The notes under the pieces were generated by a model that was given only the letters and a program-made list of their open reading frames with translations, did no database searches and was not told where the DNA came from. The translations under genes were made by a program, and so were the position numbers. DNA of 64,000 nt from Tupaia tana (Eukaryota; Chordata; Mammalia; Scandentia; Tupaiidae): positions 57,107,575 through 57,171,574 of the forward strand of contig JAKSZU010000016.1 in NCBI GenBank assembly GCA_026018925.1, read 5' to 3'. Numbering within the stretch: position 1 is the stretch's first letter; every line of letters starts with the position of its first letter. Of the stretch, positions 1 through 11,280 are shown piece after piece.

Positions 1-152
1 ATGCATGCCCAAAAGGAGAATGGAGAAGAAGGGATTGTGGTGTGGTCATCTTCCCTGGGAGGTGCTTTCTTACTTTCTCTCTTCCTCTAGCTCTGTCTCT
101 CTCTATCAAGCACACATTACCCTATAGCAAATTTTAAAAACAACAACAACGA
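1..152 (+). mobile_element. tRNA-derived SINE family A, long type, head cut off by window start
   Basis: The sequence matches the 3-prime two thirds of the long family A copies in this window: the ATGCATGCCCAAAA joint, GGAGAATGGAGAAGAAGGGATTGTGG, a pyrimidine-rich stretch of CTCTCTCT, then CACATTACCCTATAGCAAATTTT and an A-rich tail with (AAC)n. The tRNA-like head lies before the window. Not a gene. Confidence 0.8.
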
Positions 153-783
153 AAAAGATTTTGAGAATTGTTGGGTTAGATCAAATTAAGCAAATGTCTT
201 TGGAGGAAAGGGTATGGATATGGGAATGGTAATAATATGCTGTGTGTACAAACAGGTCTGACCATAGAACACCCATTGACATTTGATAGGCCCATGGACC
301 ACTGTTTGGGAAATATTACTGAAAATCCTCTGAAGCCAAATCAGCAGAGATTTAGAGAGCTAACCTCGCTGCATTCTGCTTGGGGATGGCACCATAAACT
401 CTGCAGAGAGACTTAACAGGCCAATAAAACTTACTACTGGGACTTTTGAATAAATGAGCAGAAAAATATTATTTCGAACATTATGTATCTTTATGTTAAT
501 GTTCCAGAGAAATAACTCTCTGGTTATAGAGTCAGGAACAATCTAACTTCTTCTGAGAAGCTGGGTTCTGTTTGTCTTGTGGCCTTCATGAACTGTACAC
601 CCGATTAGGTTGCCGCCTTCTCCATGGCTACTAGCTTGGTGTAAGTTCTGTGGCCCATTATTATAAATAAGTGGTTAGAGATTGGCAGACCAACCTCATT
701 CCTATCCTCTCTGTGCATACCTACCTTGTTTACTTTTCCTCCTCTTCTATTAATAATTTTAAAAATCTTTCCCATTATCTTTT
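153..783. other. Unassigned intergenic or intronic sequence
   Basis: No repeat family, RNA gene or coding exon was recognised. The open frame crossing 605-847 on the minus strand is driven by the poly-T of the next SINE and is not a gene. Confidence 0.4.
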
Positions 784-1077
784 TTTCTTTTCCTTTTTTT
801 TTTTTTTTTTTTTTTTTTGTTGAGAGATTTTTTGCTGTACAGTGCATGCGTTCGCTGGAAAGACAGAGAGAGACAGAGAGATAGACAGTGAGAAATCACC
901 CCCCAGGAGGATGACCACATCACAATTCCTTCTCCTTCATTTTTCTCTCGGGATCTTGGGCACACACGCACACGTGTCCAGCATGAGTTTTAAGCCACTG
1001 GGTCCAGGACTCGAACTGTGGTCAACTACATGGGAGTTCAGCGACATAACCATTACATCTATCTGCTGGTCCTCCCA
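784..1077 (-). mobile_element. tRNA-derived SINE family A, long type
   Basis: On the minus strand this is a complete copy: AGGACCAGCAGATAGATGTA head, B-box-like GTTCGAGTCCTGG, GGCTTAAAACTCATGCTGG, the CCTGGGGGGTGATTTCTCAC core, then poly-A (poly-T 793-818 on the plus strand). A 12-bp target-site duplication, CCATTATCTTTT at 772-783 and CCATTGTCTTTT at 1078-1089 (one mismatch), supports retroposition by L1 machinery. Confidence 0.9.
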
Positions 1078-1254
1078 CCATTGTCTTTTAAGCTCCCACA
1101 AATCCTTTATGGTCTGGAGCAGAAATATTAAGTGGTATGTAAACTTACCTATCACCATCTCACCTACCTAATTGGTACGTTGATTCTGGCTTATCCGAGA
1201 TGGTGACCCTTTGGGCTTATCAACAGGCTGATATGCTGTTGACATCTAGCCACA

Positions 1255-1395
1255 GCTGTGGTGAGACTTAGGTGCTTGGTTCCTGGGCATGCAGTGCTTG
1301 CCTCTGGAGACTCTCAGGTATCCTTGACAGGGTCTTGCCATGCCACAACTCTACTCCTATCCTTCAGCCTTGCTTCTTTTTTTATTTCTCTAATG
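1255..1395 (-). mobile_element. tRNA-derived SINE family C, diverged fragment
   Basis: The segment CTTGACAGGGTCTTGCCA followed by CCACAACTCTACTCCTAT and CAGCCTT parallels the clearer family C copy at 2862-3080. The rest is too diverged to delimit, so both borders are approximate. Confidence 0.5.
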
Positions 1396-1545
1396 AGGAC
1401 AATTTACGAAGTTATGTTGTTCATTCATAAAATATTTTTGTTCTACATGCATAGAAAAACACAGAAAAATACATCATGACTTCTCAGACAACCCAATATG
1501 TTTTGTCCTCTATATACTACTAATAGGGTATAAAAATACTTGACA

Positions 1546-1806
1546 GGGTCCAGCAGACAGCGTAATAGTTACATCGCTGGAGTCCCATATAATCAGTCAT
1601 GGTTCGAGTCCTGGACCTGGCAGCTTAGAACTCATGTCCGGCTCATGTGCACGTGTTCCCAAAATCCTGAGAGGAGACTGGAGGAGAAGGGACTGTGGCA
1701 TGACCATCCCTTCTTGGGGATGATTTCTCACTTTCTGTCTTTCTGTCTCTGTCTCTTGGGCAAGTGCACACACTGTATAGCAAAAATCTCTCTTGGAAAA
1801 AAAAAA
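1546..1806 (+). mobile_element. tRNA-derived SINE family A, long type
   Basis: It starts GGGTCCAGCAGACAGCGTAA (A-box region), has the B box GGTTCGAGTCCTGG at about 1602-1615, then the family core with AAAATCCTGAGAGGAG and GGGGATGATTTCTCAC, the pyrimidine stretch, TATAGCAAAAATCTCTC and a short A tail. The near-intact B box suggests a fairly young copy. Confidence 0.9.
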
Positions 1807-2861
1807 GCTTTACAGATAGATGATAGTCCATGAAGTTAGAACTACAAAGGACCTTATAGATCATCTATTTAGGGATGGCGAATAGGTTTCAATTGTCATG
1901 CTATCTCTACTCTATTAGGTGACCACCCAAAGACTTCTATTGAGCATTCCGGGCCCAGAAGGAATAAAGGCTGAATCATTTAGTGATGCCTGCTGTGAGC
2001 ATAGCATGAAGGACAGGAAGTGTACACTATTCATTTTCTATCCCCAGTCTCTCCCTTTTTGACCTATGAAATGACCTAAGACAGAGAGAACACAAGAAAT
2101 CAAGCATTCTTATTGAGTCCAGAACTCCTTTCAGCTCTATCTTACTGATGTAATTATTTTTCTTCCAACTATAAAGTTAGTAAACTAGAGCACCAAAAAA
2201 TTAAGCTACTTCTAGATTTGTCATTTAATTATAAAATTAAAAAAGAACCTAGACTCTGTCCTCTTTTGTTCTTTTCTCCAATTTTGAGAGTTAAGAAACA
2301 AGGCCTCTCCTGTACTCAGACCGACCCACCCACCTTGCTTTTGTCTACACTTAGCCATATTTTCATGATTCCTTTTTTTAAAATAAATCCTATCTAGTTT
2401 ATTGAGACATGTCCTCCAGTAAGTTCATTCTCCCTGGGTACTTCTTTGGGAAAGGATGTTGCCAACCAAAGCCAAACCAACAGGTCTAAGACTCTACGCT
2501 ACATTACATTCTCTTTTCTAAGAAAGAAAGAAAGGAAAAAAAAGAAAGAGAGGAAAGGGAAGGGAAGGGAAAGGAAAGAAAAAAGATGAAGAGATTATCA
2601 TTTTAGAAACATCAAATTAGGTAACTTTGCTATCTCAATATGTAATATTGAGAAATGTTACTCTGGAAAATATTAATCATTTCAAATAATAATCCAGTTG
2701 AAACTGAGATGAACAGTTTATGTCTCTTAATGATTTTTTTCTTGGGACAATGGAATCCTTTTCCCTAAGCAATTAACTTGCTAATAAAAAAAAATGGTGC
2801 TGTGCTGTTTCTTCTTTGCATTGGTTCGTCAGAAATCAGGTTAGCAGTCTTGTTCACTTTT
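1807..2861. other. Unassigned sequence with a purine tract
   Basis: No exon or named repeat was recognised apart from the GA-rich tract annotated at 2519-2586. A+T-rich, with stops in all frames. Confidence 0.4.
2519..2586. repeat. Purine (GAAA/GGAAA) simple-repeat tract
   Basis: An almost pure A/G run of about 68 bases built from GAAA, GGAAA and GGGAA units. It has no attached SINE head, so it is probably an independent low-complexity tract. Confidence 0.85.
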
Positions 2862-3080
2862 TTTTTTTTTAATATGTATTAAGAAACAGAGAGCCAGGTA
2901 CCCTTGACAAGGTCTTGCCACACCACAATCCTACTCCTAATCCCCAGCCTTCCAGCCAGCCAAGATCCTGGGTGTGCCTGACATGTCCAAGTTGACCCAG
3001 GATCTGAATTCAGGATCTCTCAAATGGCTCCAGTAAATGTGTAGCAACACCCTACCTCCTGCACCACTGTGACGAGACCT
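2862..3080 (-). mobile_element. tRNA-derived SINE family C
   Basis: On the minus strand it begins near GGTCTCGTCACAGTGGTGCA, has a degenerate B box (GATCCTGGGTC region), the shared core GGCTGGCTGGAAGGCTGGGG, then GGATTGTGGTGTGGCAAG and a poly-A tail (poly-T at about 2859-2870 on the plus strand). The same core order is seen at 52975-53205, which defines family C as distinct from family A. Confidence 0.65.
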
Positions 3081-5059
3081 GTTCACATATTTATTGATGG
3101 AACATCCCATCATATCTTCTTACGTGTTGGAGACATGAGTTTCAAACCCATTGTACCCAGGGATAGGACAGAGTAGATGCAGTTAATAAATCATTTTTCC
3201 AAGTTTTTCTTCCAATGGTCTATAGGTTGCTCCTTCCTGACAGGAGTCAAGCTATTTAATGCAATGGAATCCATCTTGTAGGGCTCTCTCTATTCAGGCT
3301 AAGTGATTAAAATCACAGTTCTTCTGATTTAGAGCCTCATTTGTCACTTTCTTCAGGAGAGGTTTTTGGACCCGTTTAGTTGGGAGATTAGCTGGACTAA
3401 ACTAAGGGAGAACGTGCCTGTAAGCCACCATTTCTTTCCTCTTCAAACGTGATTCATAAGTAGCCTGGAAGAAGAAGCTGGAAGATAACAGAGGATGACC
3501 AACTGCTCTGAAAAGCAAGCTGCTGGGAAGTTGATTACAGTACCAGGACAAATCCCAAGATGTTTTTAAGATCAGGATACAGACCCTGAGAAACCAGCCA
3601 TTTTAGCAATATAGGTATCCACAACACAGTGCCTTGGACAATAACCAACCCTGGCTTTGTGGAATCATATTTCTCTAATATGCACTGGACCTCAAAGCAA
3701 ATTTCCATCTTTTAGCAACCAGTGGCTCAGTGCCAGTTAGAGTGGATGTACTTGACAGTTTCATTCTTGCAACACCTGGATTTCAGGGCTGAGAGTCAAG
3801 CTGGCTTCATATTGACCTTAAGCTATTCACAAGTGCCCTGTGCAGGAGCTCACCTGCCTGCCGAATGGGGATGGCATAGGTATGCATATGCCCAGCGACA
3901 TTGACATTCCAGGATGCTGCTTCTTGCCAGCCCTCTCCCTCACCAGGTACTTCATTTCCTATTAGGTCTTCAGGAAGGGAGGCAGGTTGAAAGGATGGAT
4001 GAAGTGAGTCAGAAAGAGGGCAGTCTCTTATAAGGAGGACGCAGACTTATTTGGTGGTAGGAATTCTCTCTTATGGAAAAGAGCTGTGAATGATACAAGC
4101 CCCCATCTCTGAAGGTACTCAGGCCATCAGGTCTGCAAGTCTTCTGTTTGCCGACCTTTTGCTCTTGAGACGCACACACTAGACTCCCTACAGAATTGCT
4201 TGGGTGTGCAGGGAGAGTTATGTTATTTTTTAATTGAAAAATAATTTTCTTTTTGAGAAAATGGGAACACTACTAACCTTCAAGGCAAATTGGAAGCGTA
4301 AATAGATGTTCCGGTGTCTAGGCCTAGAACCGGCGGTTTTATCTGGTAGTTAATGGGTTACTACAGGATCTGCAGTTGAGCTTCCAGGAATTCAGAAGTT
4401 CCCTGAAAGTTTATTCAAGGTTTTCTTTATTTTATTTATATGCTTATACATTTGCTTTGAAAAAGATCCATAACTTTCATCAGATTTCCAAGTAGATTCT
4501 GTATCCAAAAATATTGAAATTCTTTGGGCTAACAGAGACTAAATTAGTACAAGTCGTCTTAAAGATGCACCTTATTCGTTACTACCACAAATACTTTTAC
4601 TATCCTAAGCCTCTTCTCACTTAACCTTAGCCTTAACCTTAATCTTAACCTTAACCTTAACCTTAACAAAGAGCCTCAGATCTCCCCGCTCCACCCCCCC
4701 CCCACCCCCAGTGAGCCATATTTCCATTCACTACAGGTTTAGGTCACCTTCCACAAGTATAAAAGAGACTTCACGATCACTTTTATTCTATCTTCATTCA
4801 GGTTTTGTTTGTTTGTTTGCTTGTTTGATGTGGTGTGGTTGACTTATTTTTGTTTAAGCCCTTACATTTTGTATTGTTCATACAGTGAACTGTGTCTATT
4901 TAAAAATTCCCTATTCTCATTTTTCATCACTGGATGAAAGGTAGGGCCAAAATCGAGCTTTGACCTGTGTAGAGCAAGGTTTTTGGGTTTTATTTTTTCT
5001 TTTTTTTTTTCTTTTTCCTCACCCAGAATAATGAAATCAGAATTTTAGAACTTGCCTTA
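3081..5059. other. Mostly unassigned sequence
   Basis: Two low-complexity items are present (4619-4668 and a C run near 4696-4715). Otherwise I see no coding exon, RNA gene or recognisable repeat. Confidence 0.4.
4619..4668. repeat. (CCTTAA)n hexanucleotide repeat
   Basis: About eight tandem copies of CCTTAA with a few substitutions (CCTTAG, TCTTAA). The unit is one base change away from the vertebrate telomeric CCCTAA unit but is not telomeric sequence itself. Confidence 0.85.
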
Positions 5060-5070
5060 TCCAACCCACT

Positions 5071-5330
5071 ATTTTTTTTCTTGGAGAGGTTTTTGCTATA
5101 GGGTGCGTGCACTCGCTAGAAAGACAGAGAGAGACAGAGAGACAGCGAGAAATCAGCCCCCAGGGGGGATGGCCACACCGCAATCCCTTCTCCTCCATTC
5201 TTCTCTTGGGATCTTGGCATGCATGCACACGCACCCAGCATGAGTTTAAGCCACCAGATCTGATGGACTTGAACCGTGGTCGACTACATGGGAGTCCAGT
5301 GACATAGCCATTATGTCAACTGCTGGTCCC
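5071..5330 (-). mobile_element. tRNA-derived SINE family A, long type, with intact target-site duplication
   Basis: Minus-strand copy with all family landmarks: GGGACCAGCAGTTGACATAA head, GACCACGGTTCAAGTCC, GGCTTAAACTCATGCTGG, CCCCCTGGGGGCTG core, pyrimidine tract, GCACCCTATAGCAAAAA and A tail. Both ends carry the perfect 11-bp duplication TCCAACCCACT (5060-5070 and 5331-5341), so the element borders are exact. Confidence 0.95.
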
Positions 5331-5341
5331 TCCAACCCACT

Positions 5342-6980
5342 TTTAAAAACCAGAGCCATTAAGTAGTTTTTTTAAGGTCACACATTTAGTTGGTAGTAGG
5401 AATAATGAGGTAGTCTATTCCTTGCTTTTACTGAATAAAGGAAATTAGAGAACAAATGTAATTTTACAAAGTTGGAGGTTCCCTTATTGTTAATCATTAA
5501 ACGAAGTCACAACACAGTTATAGGAAAATCTAATGCAAGGCCATCTTCTCAGCCCTTTGGATTTTCATTTTCTTCTAATCCTTTCCCTTCTTCCTCACTC
5601 CACCCTTCTCCTCCTACTCAAACCAAGTGTAGAGAGCATTCCTGTGTTCCATGCTAAGCCCTGAAAGTGGGTTCATACTGGGCCTCCGGGAGCTTGCGTC
5701 CTTGGGCTCATGTGTCTGCTTGTAGGAAGTACATTTCCATGTGTAGAGAGCACTTGCTTTGAATTATCCAGGCTTCTTAACCATACTGCCTAAAGAAATA
5801 GAAAGGTCACAGGAAGGAGAAAAGCACAATACCACAGCTATTTCTCCTGTGAGGAAACTAGGAACTTGGCGCTTCACAGAACTCCAGGTGTAGAAGCATC
5901 TTTTTGTTTGGAGAGTATGAGTAAAATGGTGGGGTTTGTTAATGAATTGCTGTTAGTTTCCTTCTTGTTCATCCTTGGTAGCTTTTAGAAAATATGTCTC
6001 CTTTTGACTTAGGCCTTATATAGGGCCAGAGATGTTTCCACAAGAACCCCATTCTTGTGAATAAGAACTCCTTTCACTTCTATTCATATTGTCCCACCAT
6101 GTTGCTGCCTTTAAAAGAAAAAAAAAAAGTGTTGTATAAATAGCCTAGATTATATCCCTATAAAGTGAGTTTGTAACGACTCCCTCATGAGTTAGGAAAA
6201 GTATGTCTAGACGATTTTTTTCTGGCCTTCCCTCCCAAACTTCTTTGAGTTTAAAAATAGGGGAGGATTTATTTTAATACAGTGTAGTACTATATCTTTA
6301 ACCTTTTGTTCAAATGCATAGTGCCTGTTTAAATTTTATTTAGAGAAAGTGTGTAACTTATAAACCAGCTCACCCAGACCTTGAGACTGCCCCTGGCTGG
6401 CCTTTCTGCTGCCAGTGGATTAGCCATGTCTCCAGAAGTGTTTTACAGGAAGCTTAAGCAGAGGGAAGCACTTAATTATTATCCAAATTTTTCCCTTTAG
6501 TTAAGTCTTACGGTAAGATATCCCAGAGATTATATTTTTAGCAACCACTTTAAAGAGACTGGGGAGATTAATTTAAAATTGATAATCGCATGGCAGCACC
6601 ACAGCTTAACAAGCTCAAGGTCTGCCTTGTGGAGCTGGCTGCTCTCAGGGGACTCCAGTTCAATTCTCTTTGCTGCCAGTTGAAATCAGAAATCACAACC
6701 ACAGTGATTAGCAGTGAATTCCCTGATCTCCCTGCCCCAGGCAGAGGGAGAGGGGGCCTGTTTACTCCTAGCCAGTGGTTAACTCTTTCATGGGAGGGGT
6801 GAGAGGCAGAGGAAGTGATTCAGGGCTGTGAGCTGGGGCTTGGTCATCTGTATCTCTATCAAAAGATTACCCAGACAATTAAGAGAGTCACCAGGTTTGG
6901 GAGCCAGTGCTTTGAGTGATGGTGAGTGATGGAAGAGGGAGCCTCTTTGGCCCATCCAGAGCTGCTGCATAGTCACTGTG
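5342..6980. other. Repeat-poor unassigned sequence
   Basis: No young SINE or L1 was recognised over about 1.6 kb. Open frames here are at most about 70 codons and show no family signature. Confidence 0.4.
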
Positions 6981-7770
6981 ACGGCTGTAACCTGCAGCGG
7001 CATAGTTCAGGAGGCCTCTAAGGGCCCGGCTTCCACAGCTGCCAGCAGCTTTGTCAAGCTGGGAGAGCCTTTCTTTGTGGAAGGAAGCAGAAAAGCCTGC
7101 TTTCTGCCCTTCTTCCAGCTTTCTTCTTTTAAAAATGGCCTCTGGCTACCAAGTGGACGATTATGGATAGTATTGTAGAGCAGCAGTGAGCAGTGTTAAT
7201 GAGCTGCAGGATATCAGAAACAAAAAAGAAAATATTTTCCCTGCGGGCCAAACAAAATTAATTTTAAAAATTAATGTAAACCACTAATGCTGCAAGTGCC
7301 TCCATTAAATTACGGGACTGTGACATGTACAATGCTATATTTTTGCCATTGAATTTGTTATCTAAGAGGTGTTCATTGTTTGTTACGGTGTGAAAAGCTG
7401 TTTTCCTCCAGATAAGCTTGTTCATTAGTAAACTGGATCTCTGCCACCACCCCGTTCCTGCGCACTGAAGTAATGCCCTGTAGCATAAATGCAGACAGCC
7501 GCTCTGCATTTAATATCAGAAATGTAAATCAAAAGCGTCCAGTCTGGTTTTAAATGGCTTCAGTCTTTCCCAGAGTGAAATCTGGGGGAAAAATTCTGCT
7601 CTGTGCAGCTTCTGACACCACCGCCTTGGCAGACAGGCCCTGAAAGCAGGCTGATAATTATTAAACAAAGTATCTTGTTTCCCACTGAGGTCTCCGGATC
7701 GCTCTGTCATTAGACTGGATTTATTTCTAGGGTTTCATTCACGCTGTGACAGCTTGGGATTTATAAGTTC
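6981..7770. promoter_or_regulatory. Candidate conserved non-coding regulatory block
   Basis: This block has no recognisable repeat and no open coding frame of note. It alternates GC-balanced DNA with AT-rich homeodomain-type cores (AATTAATTTT near 7258, TAATTATTAAAC near 7655), forkhead-like GTAAAC near 7275, and SOX-like CATTGTTTG near 7375 and AACAAAG near 7664. The texture is that of developmental enhancers, but conservation cannot be shown from one sequence. Confidence 0.35.
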
Positions 7771-8967
7771 TGTGTTTTAATTTCAGGCAGAAATGAGACT
7801 GGTCAAATGCAATTTGGGAGGGAGAACAAACCTTGATAAAATGGCTGTGCATCTTAATGCCTAAATACAGACAGAATAAGGAAGGCACCTTGGGTGGCAT
7901 GCTGCGACTTCCATCAAAGGAAACAGCATACCCGAGCCAGGCTTGAAGGCAGTCCAGAGGCAGGCCTGGAAAGCCATGTTGAGTACAGGCCCAGAGCATA
8001 CAAATGGCGGGTCCTGTGTTCCAGGTTTGTGAGCACTGGCCTGACCTCCGAAGGAGGGAGAGAGCAAAGTAGGAGAGGTCTTCCAGGCAAAGCCAGTGTG
8101 AAGGGCTTGGGTCTTTCCTTGGCTCTGTTGTCACTTTGGACATCCTTGTAGGTCACTGCAGAGAATGGAACCCTGGCCTAGCCCAACCCCAAGAGCACAT
8201 AAATTCTCATTGTGCCTATGTATCCTGGTTTTCAAGGCAGTGAGTAAACAGGGTCTGATATATTTTTTTTTTTTTCAAAAGGAAGCCAAAATTACTGACT
8301 CCTCTAATACTCCTTTTAGCTTCTGTTTACTTACTTAGCAAGCATCTAATTCAGCACTATTTCGAATCTGAGGGGTGCATCAGTAACCAGTTGGGAGCAG
8401 AGAGAAAACCTGATTTCCGTAGAAAACCCGTTTCCATAGAAACAGGCTAATTAAGATGCTGTGTGAAGAAACATAGGAGAACCTTGACCAGTCAGCTTTT
8501 GGGGGTCCTGCAGGAGGCAATGTCCCTGCCCTGATGTGGAAACAGCTGGACTGACATACTGAAAGGAGGCTCCATGCCTCTGGGGAACACTGTGGCTTTC
8601 TCTGGGGCGTTGGTGTTTTACTGTGCACTTTACAACTCAGGCCTATATCAGCAGTAGCCAAGAGGGTGGTCAGAGCTGTACACTCCCCCCTCTTCTAGAC
8701 TCCTCATTTTACTAATGAGGAAACCGAAACTGTCGTTCATGACTTCCTGCTAAGAGAGGCACATACGCAGACTTACTCTGAGAAGCCATCTGATACTGTG
8801 ATGGCCAGAAGCTTCTAGTCAGTCTTACTGATCAGTCTGATGTATTAAAGCAGGACTGACTTGCCACGCTAAGGTGACCGCGTGCCTTGGTTTGCCTCCG
8901 ACAGCCCAGCTGAGGCCTATGGTAGTTGTGAATAGTCAATGCTTTCATTCTTAAAAGTAGCCTAGTT
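7771..8967. other. Unassigned sequence
   Basis: Overlapping frames of 68-134 codons on both strands at 7739-8156 reflect moderate GC content. No splice-framed exon or known domain was seen. A weak MIR-like phrase (ACTAATGAGGAAACCGAAAC) lies near 8711. Confidence 0.4.
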
Positions 8968-9250
8968 TGGGAGCCAGCAAGTGGCGTAGTGGTTAAGGTA
9001 CTAGACTCCACATGGCCGACCATGGTCCAAGTTCTGGTCCTGGCAGCTTGAAACTCACACCAGGTATGTGTGCATACTTGCCCACAATCTCAAAAAGAGA
9101 ATGGAGAAGAAAAGATTATGGTGTGGCTATCCCCACAGGGGGTGATTTCTCATTTGCTCTCGCTCTCTGTGTCTCTGGTAAGCACATGTGACCTACAGGA
9201 AAAAATAAATAAGTAAATAAAAACCTCTCTTAAAAAAAAAAAAAAAAAAA
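8968..9250 (+). mobile_element. tRNA-derived SINE family A, long type, diverged
   Basis: Landmarks are GGGAGCCAGCAAGTGGCGTA, GGCCGACCATGGTCCAAGTT (weakened B box), GGCAGCTTGAAACTCACACC, AGGGGGTGATTTCTCAT and an A-rich tail with AAATAAATAAGT. A diverged duplication (GTAGCCTAGTTT before, GTAGACTCATTT after) suggests an older insertion. Confidence 0.85.
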
Positions 9251-10844
9251 CGTAGACTCATTTGAATTGTATGTGAAATGGTCACCCCGGCTATCACCAG
9301 AATCTAGCTAGTTTGCTCCAGGCACATAGCAGACCATAATGGGTTCAGCGAATTAGAATCTCATGTTTCAGAGTTGCAGGAAGATACTTACTGAACCAAA
9401 CCAGTAAAGTATTAAAACACACAGAATGATACCACATAATGTTTGTATTTAGGTACATACATAGTAAAAGTATAAATACCATATTGTACATGATAAATAT
9501 CAAATCAGTGATAGTATTTACCCCATGAAGAAATATGGGAACTATATATTTCTTAAGCTAATGGTGACTTTATAGGCTTTCCTTACATGTACTCTTATAA
9601 GATTTTCTACTATTTTTGTAGTGAAAAAATATTTTATAATCAAAAGAAACACACTTTCAAGATCATTATGATTAGGCCAATGGGAAATAATTTTATTAAA
9701 GAGTGTGAGAGAGACAGTAGTAAAGGGAGGATTATTTTTAGGTTCAAATATCTCAGGCACTGCTACTAGAAATGCTGCATTTGGGAGTGTGAATGAGGCT
9801 TTGCATCTCACCTCAGGGAGGGCACTGCTATACAGGCTCCAGGCAGAGGCATGGTTTAATCTGGCACGAAATACCTGTCTAATTCCTACCATGGTGTTTC
9901 CAGGAGTACTCAAAGCCAAAGATTGCATCCTAAATCTGATGTGGGAAAGCTAGCAGCATGTCTGCATTCTCAGTGGATTTGCCTCCATAGACTCTGCTGT
10001 TCAGTCATTCGGTTTGCAGGTTGACATTTACTATTGCTGTCCTTGAGGCCAGCACTTGTCATAGATTTTCATAATTTGTCTCTTTCCTTCTCACACCAAT
10101 AATTGCAGTAATTCAGATCCTTTCTCTTCACTTCTTACAGTGAATGGAGGAAGGAGGCATAAAGAAAAATATGCAGTCTTAGGGGAAGCCCTTGGGAAAA
10201 GGGCCAGAGAGGCCATAGGCAACTCCTTAGCATCCCTTGGAGAACATTCTGCTGAGCCAAAGAAGCCTCATGTTGAAATCGGAGGGAATCCTCCTGGAAT
10301 TAGTGAATCTTGAAGAAGCTTTATTTCTGCCCAGGAGACTGTACTTTTAGGCTTATTGCTTCCCTAAAACCCCATAACTGAACGTAATCCTGATCTCACT
10401 ACTGTCCAGCTTACAGAAGGTAGTGATTCTAGGCAAAGAAAGGATCAGGTCCACACATGCTTCTCCTCTTTATTTTTTGGATCTTTATCATTGATGTGTA
10501 TTCTCAAACATGTTTTTGGAATCTCTATTCAAGTAGGTATGGGCCTAATTCCAATCATACCAACTAGCTTATGAAAGTGACCAGGAATGAGTAAAATGGC
10601 CCCAGAATGGAATGGGAATATTCTACACGGGAAGGAATTTTTCAAAAGGAAGTAAAAGAAAATAATGGAGTACTGAGGACCTAGAGTTTAGACTGCCTGC
10701 ACATCATATTGTATCCTTTATGTTTTTTAGACTGCTTTATCTGGGCAGGTCATCATTGCCAAGTAGTGACTGATTGGAATATTTTACATTTGGATTTTTA
10801 GTACAGTGATCTGCATACAGTGATTGCTCTAAGCCTCTTGACAA
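9251..10844. other. Unassigned sequence
   Basis: No repeat or exon was recognised. The 128-codon minus-strand frame at 9542-9928 shows no domain, no signal and no splice context that I can support. Confidence 0.4.
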
Positions 10845-11280
10845 TAACAGCAATAGCTAATCTTTATTGATCGTATACTGTGTACCGAGCACTTTGGTAC
10901 AGTACTTTATATGGCTTTCTGCCTTCCTTATTTTTTTAAGGTAGGGTCTTGCTGTTACAGACCTCCTGCCTTAGCCTCCAGCTAGGACCATGGTGCATGC
11001 CATCACACCTGGCTCATTTTTGGACAGTGTCTTGCTACGTTGACCAGGCCAGCCTCCAGTTTAAGGTCCTCCTGCCTCAGCCTCCCAGGTTGTGGGATTA
11101 TAGTGCATGCCACTGCACCTGGCCTTTATGTTAGGCCAGGGGTTGAATCTGGGCCTTTCATGTAGTCCCCAGACTTTGGAGCAAAGTGTCTTAGCAGCAC
11201 TTGCCATGGCTGCTAGGCCCAGCTTTCTGCCTTTTATCCTCAAAGTCATCCTTTGAGGAAGGTATTAGGATGAACCATGT
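10845..11280 (-). mobile_element. MIR SINE, interrupted by a composite SINE
   Basis: AATAGCTAATCTTTATTGAT, ACTGTGTACCGAGCAC and TACTTTATATGGC followed, after the insertion, by TTATCCTCAAAGTCATCC and GAGGAAGGTATTA follow the minus-strand order of the mammalian MIR core. The insertion lies between 10926 and 11221. A further MIR-like stretch at about 11440-11510 (AAAGTCAGCTCAGCTAGC, TTGGAATTTGAACC) may be its continuation. Confidence 0.7.
10926..11221 (-). mobile_element. Composite tRNA-7SL-7SL SINE
   Basis: On the minus strand, from 11221 leftwards, the element has a tRNA-like head of about 90 bases with a degenerate B box (AGATTCAACCCC). It then has a 7SL/Alu-like unit (CCAGGTGCAGTGGCATGCAC, GGGAGGCTGAGGCAGGAGG, AGCAAGACACTGTC). 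A second, shortened 7SL unit follows (GAGCCAGGTGTGATGGCATG, GAGGCTAAGGCAGGAGG, AGCAAGACCCTACC), and then an A tail. A perfect 12-bp target-site duplication GCTTTCTGCCTT (10914-10925 and 11222-11233) shows that all three parts moved as one element. Tree-shrew Tu type II is, as I recall, a tRNA-7SL chimera. The second 7SL unit is notable. Inserted into an MIR. Confidence 0.8.

Noticed and set aside
1602-1620. tRNA-gene-like B box GGTTCGAGTCC here and in many other places
   Set aside because: These are internal promoters of SINEs; no complete cloverleaf tRNA gene was found.
4619-4668. True interstitial telomere
   Set aside because: No CCCTAA/TTAGGG unit is present; all units are CCTTAA or variants.
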